Assembly: GCF_019649055.1 (NCBI RefSeq)
Contig: NW_026570302.1
Location: forward strand, 496,001-560,000
DNA length: 64,000 nt
Direction of reading: 5' to 3'
DNA from: Paramacrobiotus metropolitanus
Taxonomy: Eukaryota > Tardigrada > Eutardigrada > Parachela > Macrobiotidae
How positions within the stretch are numbered: the stretch's first letter is position 1; every line of letters starts with the position of its first letter. Below, piece after piece: positions 48,145 to 61,385 of the stretch. The notes beneath the pieces are model-generated. The model worked only from the letters and a program-made list of their open reading frames with translations, did not search any database and was not told the origin of the DNA. The position numbers and the translations under genes are program-made.

Positions 48145-50733
48145 ATGTCGGACCCCGGCTACGTCGACGTTTTGGGCGACGACAGCCTATTCCGCAGGGG
48201 GCGTGTAGTGGACGTATCTGACAAGGGGCTTTTCATTGACTTTTGTTCCAACCGACGACACGAATTCACCCCGTTTAACCGAATCTTCCAGGTTGAGAAG
48301 TCGATGAACGACGAAGACCGTCTTGCCTATGCGTGCGCTTATGGCAAACCCGATGGGACCATTCCTATTGACGCTCTAATGCGTGCCACACCCTCCGGTC
48401 CGTGGACCTGGCTTCCCGCTGGAATTATCAATGTGGCGCGCGGTATCCGTCACGAGCGGTGCAGGGCAGCTTTAGTGCAATGGGTGCAGGAGGAGCGGCG
48501 CACGGATCTCGTGCCGGTGGAACGTCTGCGTTGGAGAGTGGCGAGCGACTGGTGGGCCACTGAAAACCGCGTCACTCCAGCTCAGCTTCCATCTTCGGAC
48601 AATTGGCATGATTACTATGGGAATCATGGATTGGCCACTCGGCCTGAGCCAGTTGAACCAGGATTGTTCGAAAAACGTACCATGCCGTTGCCGGACGACT
48701 GTCGTCATGTAAATCTGGATAAATTGCTGCAACAGTTGAATGGCAAAGCGTTGCGTCAGACGGCGCCTGATAACTGTGCGGTTTCGTTCGTGGGCATCAA
48801 AGATGGGACTGTGTCTTATATTTGGCGATGTCTGCCCAAAATTCAGTACCAGGATGAGTATTATCTTGACCTCGCTCTGGTAACTGAAACAGTAACATCT
48901 AGTGCGCACTAGGAGCAACATTCTGTCATGGCAGCAGGGTATCTCTCTATAATGTTATTTAAATGGCTACTGAAAACGTCATGATCTAAAAAAATTTCTT
49001 GACTAAGTGGCATTATTTCTAAATTTGAAGTAGTGCAAAATTTTAGATCAGTGCAGTGCGAATTGTTTTTCTGTTGCCGTTTATCGTGCGTTCTAACGGT
49101 AGCTAACCTTATTTTTCCAGTACGAGAGCCGTGAATGTCATGAGGCACTGACCTCGCGTATACGCAACATTACCTGGATGTTGACCGAAGAAAGCGCATT
49201 CGCGGAGGAGCTGGAGGAGAGCGACAACGTGCGCTTGCTGTCGTCAGCTGTGTTGCTGGAAGTGTTTTCCCATTTGGATACTCGGACGCAGAGCAGTTTG
49301 CGCGCCGTTTGTTTTGGATGGAACGCTATCTTGGAATTGCCTGTGTTGACGGCCTGCATCGTTGTAACACGCCCTGAAAATTCCGATGCTTCGACTCGTG
49401 ACAAACTGCATTACTCTCTGATGGCACCTGTATTCAACTGCCTCCGTCCTTCCACACAGGATATCGTCGTGGACGCTCGTAAAAGTTCGATGGACACCGG
49501 GGATTTTCTGACGCTGACGGATATGATACACTATGTCGGACATAAAATAGGCTGTCGATTGCGAGCAATCCACGTAGTGGGACTGGACATCAAAGTGCAA
49601 TTAGGCAATCGTATGGTTTCGGAAGATCACGTGTCTGCGAAATGCGAACTGCACGGTAACAACGCTGACCAGTTCAGTGGATTTGACCCGCTCAGCTATC
49701 GCCTGGTTGATTTCATAGCAGCTTGTAGTGGTCTGCCGTGTGATGCCATGCATCTGGTCAAATGTACTTTCGACTGGGATTATTTTAAAGTCGATGAGTG
49801 GAGGACGATTCAGCTGTCGGTCGATCTACGAAACGTGTGGGTATCGTTGAGTGGTGAGGTGGGCAGTGCGATGTGGGACGCACTGGAGAAATGCGTGCCG
49901 ATGCCACGTAAGACGGAACTTGACGCGTTGTCGACGTGGTTGGCATCCGTCATTGCTGACGAAGGCAAGGACTTCGAGCGAGAATTGTCATGCAACGTAA
50001 GTGTACAGATAGTCGATGATGCTGAGGTTCGTATGTTGAGTTCGCAGCAACTGGTTACCGTATTTTTCGAATTAGACTAAATTGTCCGAGGTGCCCAGGG
50101 GAGGCTTATACCTTTTCAAAGCTTCTGAACTAGCGCTACTGCTATGCAGTGTTTATAGCGGGATGCTTCTAATGCGAAGGAGGTTACTGAATTTTGAACA
50201 AAACCGGAAGAGGCTTATCTCGGAGAGATGGGGCTTGAAATGTGAAAAATACAGTAGTTTCCGTCCCGGTTTACCGCTTTCATCGGGAACTAATTTTATT
50301 TTCATCTGTGAGATATGGGTATAAACAAGTTACATGTAAGAAATTAGATAGGTGTGCGGAGCATTAATAGAGGGCAAAGAAAACGTTCGCCAGAACTAAA
50401 TTCTCTACGCAGTGCGTAGGTTTTGTCCGTTTCTGTTAGTGAATGCTGATCGCGAGTGGAAATGGTATGATGGGAACCTTTGAGCAGATCGGTTTTGCGT
50501 TTTAGGCCTTGTGTGCGACGCAGTCAATCGACCCGCGCCCGCCCTCGCATTACCGAGGCAAGGAGTGGTGTGTTGACGGTTTGAACGGTCTGCAGCTCGA
50601 GAAATTGTCTCCGATTGCGCTGGACTTCCTGGTCGACTTGATGGATTATTTCGATGAGCTGGAAGATCACGATACGGACAACTATTGCGGAGGGGCGTAC
50701 TATCGTTCGGATGATGAGTTCGAAGACTATTAA
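48145..50733 (+). CDS. Tudor/Agenet-like plus F-box protein, copy B
   Basis: Exons 48145-48879, 49121-49996 and 50506-50733, all phase 0 with GT-AG introns, give 612 residues. It has the same architecture as copy A: RVVDVSDKGLFIDFCSNRR...PFNRIF and TDLVPVERLRW in exon 1, the F-box LLSSAVLLEVFSHLDTRTQ in exon 2, and HYRGKEWCVDGLNGL in exon 3. Its C-terminal tail is longer and acidic (DHDTDNYCGG...DDEFEDY). In copy A similar sequence lies just beyond an earlier stop, so copy A may be slightly truncated. This is the best reference copy of the family. Confidence 0.88.
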
Positions 50734-53700
50734 ATGCCACGGAGCGAGTGCTGGCGACACTTGTAGGATTTTTTTTGGCTTTGTAATTTTTTCTTTTGTC
50801 TTACAAAACAACATATTTCTCCGCTGTATGGCGGTTGCCTTCATGGACTTTTTAAAAGTCATTTGAATAGATAGTTATAAGCGCTATTCTAGTACTTTCG
50901 CTTCTGTACACATTCACTGTTACATTTAAAGTCTGTTTGTTTTTGGAATGTTCGATAGTACAGATATATGGCGCGACTGTTGTGTTTGTTTTTTGGATGA
51001 GTAGCCTTATTATAGCTTTTTGTGTTTTCTGTTATAAATGCAGTGCATTAGTGTATACATACTGTAATTTTGTCTTACAATTAATAGAATCAAATGCATA
51101 GCTAACATGCTAGCGCATAGCTGACAGTTTGAATTTGGTGGCCGGTCAATGATTATGCTAACCGGAAAAAAACCACCTACGAAATTTCAGTCTTCAACAA
51201 ATTAAAAGAATTAGTTAAGACACCGGTACGCGCAACCACTCCTTGTTAATCGACATTCCCTTTGTATTATGAAGTGCAATACAGATAGTGCTTTGTAATA
51301 ATTACGTACTGAACAGCTTACATTCATAATTATAGTAATTTCAGAATATATTGCGGTTAGTGAGAACTAAGAACTTGCGCAAAATATTTATTACAGAGTA
51401 CTCTGCGCACTGCTGTATACAGAGTACTCTGTACAGTTCTGACCACAAGTCGTAACTCGTAATTGAATTGATACAAATTATATTATCATAACTGCTCGAT
51501 AGTGCTATTCTCTAGTGCGATTAAGTATGCGTACTAGGCACGTACGATAACTTTAATACAGTACTACATAGTATTTGATTTTATAGTACGTACTTAACTA
51601 ATGCTAATGTAAGTACTACTTATTATATTCATCGCTATTGCCCAGTATTTCTTGTGTTATGTCTGGTTTCTGGATCCGATGTTGTCATATCGACGTCTCT
51701 GAAAAGAGACATTTGACTTGGAAATTTGTTACAAATTGCCAATGCAATGTGACCTCACAGAATATTATCATAACGCCTGAATGATGACTGTAATACAGCG
51801 CATTGAATTTCATAATAATTTTCTGTTGTTCACGGGAATAACATTTTAAAGTAAAACGGTTGGGCTGGAAGGGAATCAAAGCCTTATGAATTTCATGACG
51901 ACTTTATGTTGAATGCTTTAGGATGGAAACGGGATTTGTCCTTGTTGTTCTGTATTTATTGATTTGACGGCGTACTACAGCTGATCTGCATTGTTAAAAA
52001 TAATGCATTTTGATATAATATTTTATCAGCAGCATATAAGCCAAGATATAATTTGCACACTGCCAAGCTGAAACCGGACTAGCCCCAGCCCCAGCAGGGG
52101 AGAAACGAGTATTGCAATCGGGATTATGGATAATAGTTAATTTAGTCAGAGTTTAGTATGAGCGAGCTAATGAAACGTGAGACTCGTCTTTTCTTGCCAA
52201 CCTACACATACGACAGGAATTTTGGGTTGCCATGCAGCCAGAAGGCAATATTTTCTCCTGGAGAAATTCCCATGCTTCTAAGTGTCGTGCTAGTACATCT
52301 ATGGAAGTACTGTATTTTTAAAAAGTTCCAAAAACTGCATTACTAGTACATTCTGTTCGTTTATCTCCCAGAAATTTTACGCATCGAATTCTGACACTGC
52401 GCTCGGTGCAAGGAAACATGTCAGTACATTATGGTAATATAAGTTATACGTACCGAAAATCTGCGATTCTACACGTTAAATAATTACCATTAGTATGTAA
52501 AACGAAGCATTTTATAACGGGTGTGCCGTATGCTAAACTATACTTACAGTACTCTGTACATAATCACATAATCACGTACATAATCACGTACATAATCACG
52601 TATACTTACAGTACTCTGTCATTATAAAATTTCAATTTAAATGAGATTCCGATTTCGATTTCGATTGTTAAGTTTCTGAAGCGCCGTAATTTTTGAGTCA
52701 GAGGGAAAGGCAATGAGGAGATTGTCCAAATATTTTTAGCAAATAAAACAAGCTTTGAACGCTAAACGAAATGTTTTGTTCAGCGTCAGTGCAATTCAGA
52801 CGCTCTAAATTCAGAAAAATCCAAATTTTTGTAGATAGTGTGTTGCGTTGCGTTGTAGATAGAGTTTTTGGAAAAGCGCTTAGGAATGAAGACTGCAGAA
52901 GAGCTTGCATTGCACTAAATAGGTCGTTAAACAACTGATGGTGAGAACTTCACTGTAGACTTGATGCCAGTTGATGGTAAAACTGTAAACTTCGGAAAAT
53001 AAAGAATATTTATTATCACGTTCTTTTGCCGGTTTCGTTATGCTTTCAAGGGTTATGCCAATCCTTTCGGCCACACTCCCATTTGGTCAAATAGCCGCTT
53101 TCGGCCGCCGTTCACTTCGGCTGTCCTTCAATCGGCCAGCTATTCGACCACACAGCGACACAGGTACATTTCAGCCTAGGCTCACATCGGCTACCGTGCA
53201 TTTCGGCCACAGATCGGTAGTATCGGTACGAGACTACTAGTACTTATATGCAAGACGTTTGCTAACAATGCTAAAGTTCAACAGCCAAAAGTGAACACAG
53301 TGCTCCAAAGCGTTTTTACTGAACATATTGTGAAATCAAAAAGAAAGCCGACGAAAATAAGAAAAGCATGTGAAACATCAGAAATTGATAAAAATAAAGA
53401 AACCCAAGAAATCTAGAAAAACTTGAGAAAATATGGTTTTAAAACGAACTTTTAAATGTCAAGTAGTAGCGCCTTGAATGATGATCGCTGATGGTACTTA
53501 ATCTCGATCGCTTATCCACCAGCGATCGCCACTACATTGTATCTGGCGAAAAATTGGCTACAGTAGTGGAATAATAATAATTATAATTAAAAAGCGGCAT
53601 TCTCATGGTTTCTTCCGAAGAAGCGGCACTATCACGCTTTGATATCGTGCTATAAAGGAGCGGCATGTTTAGCCGCTTTGTTAGCAAGCGGCGAATCCAG

Positions 53701-54047
53701 TACTTTGAAGGCGGAGACAGTGAATGGAAAACTCCTGCGTAGCACGTGCGCCCTCCGCATAAATTTGCTGCAATATCTCTCCGCAAGGTTTTCAGTCTGC
53801 CTGGGTAGCTGTAGTTGTGCTCACCTTCGAGGTCAGTGATAGTTCGAACTTCGAACGCTAAAGTTGGAATACCCAGGTATTAGTAAGCCAGTTTGCAGTA
53901 TTCCTGGACGACAATGCGTTTATTTTCTGTAGGGTACGCCAAAGATTTCAAGCAGACCACTTTATCCAGCGGTTCTGCAGGATTGTTCCATTTTCACGAT
54001 TTTCATACAGCAATTTTCACGTGTCAACGAGTGACGACGCTACAACC
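50734..54047. other. intergenic
   Basis: AT-rich with no supported gene. Small features: 'tacttacagtactctgt' and 'acataatcac' repeats at about 52545-52620, and a stretch at about 53060-53220 with many 'tcggcc/ttcggcc' motifs. Confidence 0.45.
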
Positions 54048-56259
54048 ATGTCTGACAGTGTACGCAAAACTGTGCGCGTCGATGTTTTGCACGACAACCA
54101 TGTGTTCATCCGCGGCCGCGTGGTGGATGTTGTTGACAACGGGCTGTTCATCGATTTCTTCTGTCCCAACCGTCGACGGGAACTAATCCCGTTTAATCGA
54201 ATTTTCCTAAGCAGGAAGCCACTGGCGGATAGAGAGCTGGCCGTTGCGTACGCTGACGCCAAACCCGGCCTGACAATTCCGGTGGAAATGCTGATGCCCC
54301 AGACATCCTCTGGTCCATGGGCCTGGCTACCGGCAGAAATCGTCAATGTAACGCGCGGTATGCGCCCCACAGCGTCCTGCGTAGCCGTTGTCCAATGGAT
54401 GCATAATGGCGAACCCTGTACGGATTTGATTCCGCTGGAGCGATTGTGTTGGAGAGTGGCAAGCGATTGGTGGGGCACTGTAGGCCAGGAGGCTCCAGCC
54501 CAGCTTCCTTCCTCATACAACTGGCATAATGGTAGCGCTGTCCTGAACAAACTACTGGCCACTTACTTGAAGCCAGTTGAGCCCGGTTCCTTCGAAAAAC
54601 ATAGTGTAGCGTTGCCGGAAGACTGTCTCCATGTGGATGTTGATAAACTGATCCAGTACTTAAATGGCAGAGCCTGGCGACGCTCAGGTTCTGACTGCCG
54701 ACCAGCATCTTTCGTGGACGTAATGAACGGACGCGTGTCGTATATTCGGCGATGGAGTCAAGATTGGAATCATTTTCTAATTGATGAGGTAATTGCTGAA
54801 ATAATGCTATTCTGTGTTTTAGCGGTACTTGGTTTTTGAAGAAAATAATATTCTGAAGGCATGTTATAACGTTACTCGTAATTCTCTTGCCAAAATCTCA
54901 TCATTTTTCTGCAGGCCGACGCTGCCGAATATCATAAGGTTTTAACTTCACGTATACGGTATACGCAATATTTGTGGGATGCTGACAGAAGAAATCACTC
55001 GATTTGTGGGAATTGACGACGTGGGTGTGCTACCGCCAGCAATGCTGCTGGAAGTGTTTTCCCAGCTGGATACCATTACGCAAACCAGATTGCGCACCGT
55101 TTGCGCTGCGTGGAACTGCATTCTGGAATTACCGACGTTAACGGCCTGCATCGTGGTTACCGGCTTTTACAATAACCTTGCCTATTTGGTGGTTCGCAAC
55201 CAGGCGCTTTACTTTCTAATGGCAACTGTTTTCAAGTGCTTTCGTAAATCCACGCAGCACATCGTTGTGGACGATCGCAAACACTGGATGGACACCGGCG
55301 ATTTTCTGATGCTGACTGATGTGATACGCTATGTGGGCCGAACAACAGCGAGCCGTTTGCGAGCGATCCATGTACTGGGGCTGCGCTTGGAACTGCGGTT
55401 CGGCAACGCTTTTCGCTATAAGGATAAATGTCAAGTGCATCGCTATAAGGCCGAAGATTCAAGGGATTTCAAGTGGGTGACGTATCGTCTGTTCCATTTC
55501 ACCGCAGCTTGTGGGGATCTGCCTTGCGATGCCCTGCATCTGGTTAACTGCACTCTCGATTTGGAATATGCGTGGAGAGATGAAGAGTTGGAGAAGGCTG
55601 AGGAGCTGGAGCTGTCGGTTGAGCTGGCAGCGGCGCAGTTGCCGCTGAGTGATGATTTGGGTAGCGCGTTGTGGGACGCGATGGAGAGAAGCCTGCCACT
55701 GTTGGATGGGAAGCAACTCGCCAGATTGGCAATGTGGTTGAAATCGGTCACTGCTGGTGAAGGTCGAGGTTATCAGAGTGGACTAGCTGGCAGGGTAAGT
55801 GCTACCACGGGCTCGCTTATTTGTACATACACTGCCGTTTCAGTTCGCTGGAACTCTTAATGTAAGTTTCTATCATTTTATTTTTTTCCTTCCAAGTCTC
55901 ACTTTTTAAAAGCGGACTTTTGACACTTGTATGAAGAGCATTCAGTAGAAAAATAACATACTAGATAGATAACAGCGAGAGCATTGATTTAGTTTTCCGT
56001 TGAAATATGTACGGCGTTACGAGCGACAAGTCTTTCGCCATGCTGATCGGTTTGACGTTGCAACTTGCAGGTGCTGTGCGCGACTCAGACAGCCGACCCG
56101 CGTCCTACTTCCCATTACCGCAAAAAGGAATGGTGTGTTACCGGCCTGAAGGATTTGCAGCTGGATAAACTGTCTTCTGTTGCGCTGCATTTCCTGGTCG
56201 AGCTTATTGATTTTTTCAATAGACCGTCGACAAGCGATGACGACTCGTACGACAGCTAG
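54048..56259 (+). pseudogene. Tudor/Agenet-like plus F-box gene, copy C, frame broken by a 7-bp duplication
   Basis: Exon 1 is 54048-54788 (247 codons, intact; RVVDVVDNGLFIDFFCPNRR, WLPAEIVNVTRG, TDLIPLERLCW). Exon 2 runs 54915-55794 and exon 3 56071-56259. Near the start of exon 2, at 54952-54965, the heptamer 'gtatacg' is doubled compared with copies A and B, so the exon-1 frame does not continue into the F-box frame (LPPAMLLEVFSQLDTITQ), which stays open to the exon end. Either the copy is a young pseudogene or it uses another splice site. Exon 3 is intact (HYRKKEWCVTGLKDL). Confidence 0.75.
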
Positions 56260-57674
56260 GGCGAGACATGCCATTGGGCGGATGACGAGTCAGATGACAC
56301 TAATTTCAGAAAACTTTTTTTCGAGTTTTTAATGTGTGTAAATAAGTCTGTAGGTCCGTTTTATCTTGTGTTTTTCTTTTTATGTTTAGAATAACACCGC
56401 ATTATGAGGCGTCTGTTTTCGCTTATATTCGCTAGTTGCAGTCTGTTAATTAAGATAAATATTGTACTTTTTTTCCTCAATGGCAGTGAATGATAAGATA
56501 CAAGTATCGATATTAATTTTACCTGTTGCATGCCTTTGTGAGGAAGAAGTTTCTTTTTATCGGATTTTGCGTCTGTGACGTCGGCACTACCAGTAACAAT
56601 GAGTACTCGTAATAACTTACGGAGTGATTCGTTCGCGTTGTAATAAGCTTGCGCAAGGAATTATTAATCTGATAAAAATTTTTAATGTTAAAAAACAAAA
56701 CATCAAACAGTGAACTGGGCTTCGAATGCTGTTGACAGTGAATTTTAACAGAGTAGTACATTATATGCCGTGCCGGCCTGCACGGTTTTACTGGAGAACT
56801 GATTCTGGTGAGTCATTTTTACTCGTACCTTTGACGTTTATCTGCTTTTATGTGCCATTTCACTCCGCATAAGAAGTTTTTATCCTTGCCGTGGGAATTC
56901 TTTATTAGTTCACACTGTTTACGATGAAACATTATCCATAGGACCATATTGCTATTTAATTGAAGTTTACGCTATCTTAGCATAATTATTATGTCAACAG
57001 TAAAACAACGTAAAATTTAAAGATATCTGTAGTGCACGGCACGAAGAAAGCTTGCAACTGACGGCACTATACTGAGTGTTGAAGCTCCACTATTCTTGAA
57101 CCGCGTCAGAAAATTTTGAAAGCTGCTATTGCTGCATGGTGCTTGTATTAAATTAGGATGTTGAAGGGTATCCATGGCGGCGGAGGAAAAGCCGCAAAGG
57201 TGCAGTCAAAAGAGTAAAGATAAAATGGCCGAACCCATTGAGTGGACCGGGTGCTTAAATACCGACCTCATTACATAATTAATACAAGTGCGTCATACTC
57301 AAACATATATTAGGAAGAAGATCAATAGTACGCGCGGCCTCCCCACAGTCTGGGGATCTCTCTAACCAGAAACTTTTAGCAAAATCTGATACCACAGTTA
57401 GATCGGCCGTGGTCCAGAACTTCGTCACATGACTTTTGTTTTTGAATACGCTCAATCAGAATCGTGCCGGCACGATGCCGCAAACGATCCAACCCAGTCT
57501 CAAGGTGACCTTGGAACTTAGAAAAATTTTGCCTGAAAACAATACGCAACATAAATTATTATATACGCAAATTTAACGGAATAAATTGAACTTATTTTCG
57601 TACAACACCAACCACGTAATTAAGTAATCACAAGGTAGCCTATCGATTTTCGTTGCCGGCACATTTGTAGTATC
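56260..57674. other. intergenic
   Basis: No gene recognised. AT-rich, leading to the satellite. Confidence 0.4.
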
Positions 57675-58470
57675 GCTACTGTTACTGTCCAGCGTGCAAA
57701 ATCGCTAAATGAGTGAGTGAGTTACCGAGTTACCACTACTGTCCAGTGAGCAAAATCGCTAACTAAGTGAGTGGGTTACCGAGTTACCACTACTGCCCAG
57801 TGAGCAAAATCGCTAACTAAGTGAGTGGGTTACCGAGTTACCACTACTGCCCAGTGAGCAAAATCGCTAACTAAGTGAGTGAGTTACCGAGTTACCACTA
57901 CTGTCCAGTGAGCACAATCGCTAACTAAGTGAGTGAGTTACCGAGTTACTACTACTGTCCAGTGAGCACAATCGCTAACTAAGTGAGTGAGTTACCGAGT
58001 TACTACTACTGTCCAGTGAGCACAATCGCTAACTAAGTGAGTGAGTTACCGAGTTACTACTACTGTCCAGTGAGCACAATCGCTAACTAAGTGAGTGAGT
58101 TACCGAGTTACTACTACTGTCCAGTGAGCACAATCGCTAACTAAGTGAGTGAGTTACCGAGTTACCACTACTGTCCAGTGAGCAAAATCGCTAACTAAGT
58201 GAGTGAGTTACCGAGTTACCACTACTGTCCAGTGAGCAAAATCGCTAACTAAGTGAGTGAGTTACCGAGTTACCACTACTGTCCAGTGAGCAAAATCGCT
58301 AACTAAGTGAGTGAGTTACCGAGTTACCACTACTGTCCAGTTAGCAAAATCGCTAACTAAGTGAGTGAGTTACCGAGTTACCACTACTGTCCAGTTAGCA
58401 AAATCGCTAACTAAGTGAGTGAGTTACCGAGTTACCACTACTGTCCAGAGAGCCCGATCGCTAACTGACA
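57675..58470. repeat. 54-bp satellite, about 14 copies
   Basis: Unit: 'cgctaactaagtgagtgagt' followed by 'taccgagttaccactactgt' and 'ccagtgagcaaaat'. The first units start at 57703 and 57757, and the period is constant at 54. Variants (gtgggtt; gcaca; tactac) occur in runs, showing local homogenisation. Diverged half-units continue to about 58510. Confidence 0.95.
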
Positions 58471-59061
58471 TAGTGAGTGACCGAGCTACCACCACTATCT
58501 AGTGCTCAAAACGCTACGTGAATGTCTAATCCCATCTGTTTCTTCGCATCTAGCCCATCTGTTTCTTCTAAGCTAATGCCAATACTAACGCTGGCTAGCT
58601 TCTAAGACCAAGTTAACGCTGCTGTCCGGTGTACGGAGCCCGTTAGGTAAACGATTGACCGAGCTAATATTCAATCTAAATCAAATAAAGTAGCTAAGGA
58701 TCACAAGAAACGCGGAGGCGAAGCCGCAGCTGTTTCTTGTATATATACGTACGACCGGACACTACAATCGTACAAAGATTTGCTGTTAGCTTCAGCCTTC
58801 AGGTATGGGTTTATAACTAAGTGTAGCAAATATCGGAATGTGGCGCCTCGATGGCGGAGATAACGAATAAAAAGCTGCCGCATTTGTGACGCCTGTGAAA
58901 CATATCAGTTTGAGTTTTCGGTAAAGTTGTCAGTTCTAATTTTTAGCAGAGCCAACGAGGACCCTGCAATCATTTAAATTCCGCAAATTCGGACTAATTC
59001 GTTCCAAATTTGTGATTTTGTAATTCTTGGGGTTCTGAACTTGCTGATGACTGAACGGAAG
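58471..59061. other. 5' flank of copy D
   Basis: No gene recognised; presumed promoter and leader of copy D. Confidence 0.4.
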
Positions 59062-61385
59062 ATGTCTGGCTGTGTCGACCAAACTTCCCGCGTGGATATT
59101 TTGGGCGACGACAACCTGTTTCGCAGCGGACGGGTGGTAGACGTTGCCGAAACCGGGCTCTTCGTTGAGTTATGTCCCGGGCGACAGCATGAGTTCTACC
59201 GATACAACCGCATTTTCCAGGATATAAAGTCCGTGATGCGCGAAGATGTTCTGGCTACTGCATGTACTTTTGCCAAACACGACGTCACCATTCCCGTAGA
59301 CGTGTTGGTGCCCGAGACACCCTCCGGTCCGTGGGTCTGGTTCCCCGCTGAAATTGTAAATATTCCGCGCAAACTTCCGCTTAAAAAGTGCAGCGTAGCC
59401 GTCGTCCAATTTCTGCATGGGGTGCAGTGTACGGATCTCGTTTCGCTAGAGCGACTGCGGTGGAGAGTGGCAAGTCACTGGTGGGCCTCCGCAGGCCGAG
59501 AAGCCCCTGCCCCACTTTCGACGGTGGGCAACTGGCTTGATGAAGGCTCTCAATTAAGCGGATTGGTAACTTGGCCTCAGCAAGTTGAAGCAGGGACTTT
59601 TAAGAAGAACAATCTGGCATTGCCGCAGGACTGTCGCCATGTGGATGCCGATAGACTGCTGCATCACTTGAACGGGAAAGCGGATAATCGCCAAAAGCAC
59701 TACGGCCATCCGAATGATCCGATTTATTTCGTGGATGTACTGGACGGCCGAGTATCTTATATTTGTCGAAATCGATATAGCGAACCGCCTCAGAAAAGAA
59801 AGGTAACCGCAAAACACTGTTTGAATTTGTTGCAATTTGCCGATGTAGCTTTTCTCCGAGAAACCGTTTTAAAATTAAAAGCATATAAAAATCTGCATTT
59901 AGTTGGAATTTCCATAAAAGAGCGTTTCTAATTTGTGAATTCTGGCAACTCAAAAACTTCGTCTCGTTTTTTCCCCGCTTGTGATGGTCTGACCGAATAT
60001 CGCTGTATTTTGTAGTACGGGATGGATGAATTTGACGCAGTGACAGCATACATCCTGAAAATTACTCGGATGCTGACCCCCGAAAGCACATTATCGGTGG
60101 AACGCGAGGATATCGTTGATATGCGCGAGCTAACGCCCGCTGTTTTGCTGGAAATATTTTCCCAGTTGGATACTAGGACGCAGACTGGTTTGCGCACCGT
60201 TTGTTCTGCATTGAACCGCATCTTAGAGGAGCCTGTATTAACGGGCTGTATCGTTATTACAATCTCCCATACCTCCTTGTATTGGGATCGTAGCCGGCTG
60301 CAACGCTTACTAACGTTTCCTGTTTTCAAACGCCTCCGCAAAACCACACAGCACATCCTTGTAGATGGTCGTAACAGTTATATGGATAGTATTGGATACC
60401 GGCGAATTTGCGCTGCTGACTGACATGCTGCGGTACACTGGCCAGAAAAGAGGGAGTCAACTGCGAGCGCTCCATTTAGTGGGACTCCGTCTGACACTGC
60501 CATGTGGCAATCCTGCGGATTATCCCTCTGACAAATGCCAACTTCATCGTTACAGCTCTGACGTGGCCAGACGCCAGTGTTCCACCTACCGCCTTGCCGA
60601 TTTCATCGCAGCCTTGGGTGATCTGCCGTGCGCTGCCGTTCATCTGGTCAAATGTACTACCCATTTGGATTATGTTAAGATCGACCACTCGATGGGCGCT
60701 ATTGACGAAATCCAGCTGCGGGTTGACCTACTAACAGTCAGGTGGCCGTTGGGCGGTGATGTGGCCAGCATTGTGTGGAACGCATTGGAAGCAGGTGTGT
60801 TAACGCCTAGTGGGAAGCAACTGGACATGTTGTCGACATGGTTGTCATCCATTACTGCCCAAGGGAGCCAGCCTTTTGACCTGGGACTGGCCTGCGCGGT
60901 GAGTGCGGTCGTAGCGGTGGGTTTTTATCGTTAGCTCAATTGGCACAAGCCCGTCTGACAATTTTGCATGCATGAATACTGCAAAAGAAACAGATCAGGA
61001 ATTACGCCGTATTACTGTAATTTTTAACTCCCTACTGGAGTTAACCAATAAATAATGTTAATAATAATTTCAAAATTACGAAGTATTGAAGATTTCGAAT
61101 TGTCCGGTGTGATAACTGTGTTCTAATGGCCATTTTCTTTAAGTTTTCAGTACACCCCAGCTTTTCGGTTTCACAATGTAGGTGTTGTGCGCGATGCAGT
61201 CAGCCGACCCGCGTCCCTCTTCGCAATATCGTGGCAAAGAGTGGTGCACCGATGGCCTGGTCGATCTGCAGTTACGTAAACTGTCTCCGATTGCGTTGCA
61301 CTTCCTGGTCGAATTGGCTGAATTCTTTTATCGAACGTCGGCGATGGATGACGACGTCGACAATCTCTTCACTTTTGAGTATTAG
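59062..61385 (+). pseudogene. Tudor/Agenet-like plus F-box gene, copy D, frame broken by a 10-bp insertion
   Basis: Exons 59062-59802, 60016-60898 and 61182-61385. The ATG at 59062 (MSGCVDQ) fits the MSD-type start of the other copies; an in-frame ATG lies at 59047. Exon 1 (RVVDVAETGLFVELCPGRQ) and the F-box (LTPAVLLEIFSQLDTRTQ) are in register. At about 60383-60392, ten bases including a repeated 'ggat' interrupt the sequence compared with copies A-C, and the frame stops at 60423. The rest of exon 2 is open in the next frame. Exon 3 is intact (QYRGKEWCTDGLVDL). This is a probable young pseudogene. Confidence 0.75.

Noticed and set aside
53040-53240. Possible small gene in a region with many 'ttcggcc' motifs
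   Set aside because: Short, repetitive composition with no start context, introns or family similarity.
57675-58470. CRISPR-like appearance of the regular array
   Set aside because: The whole 54-bp unit is repeated without unique spacers, and the genome is eukaryotic, so it is a satellite.
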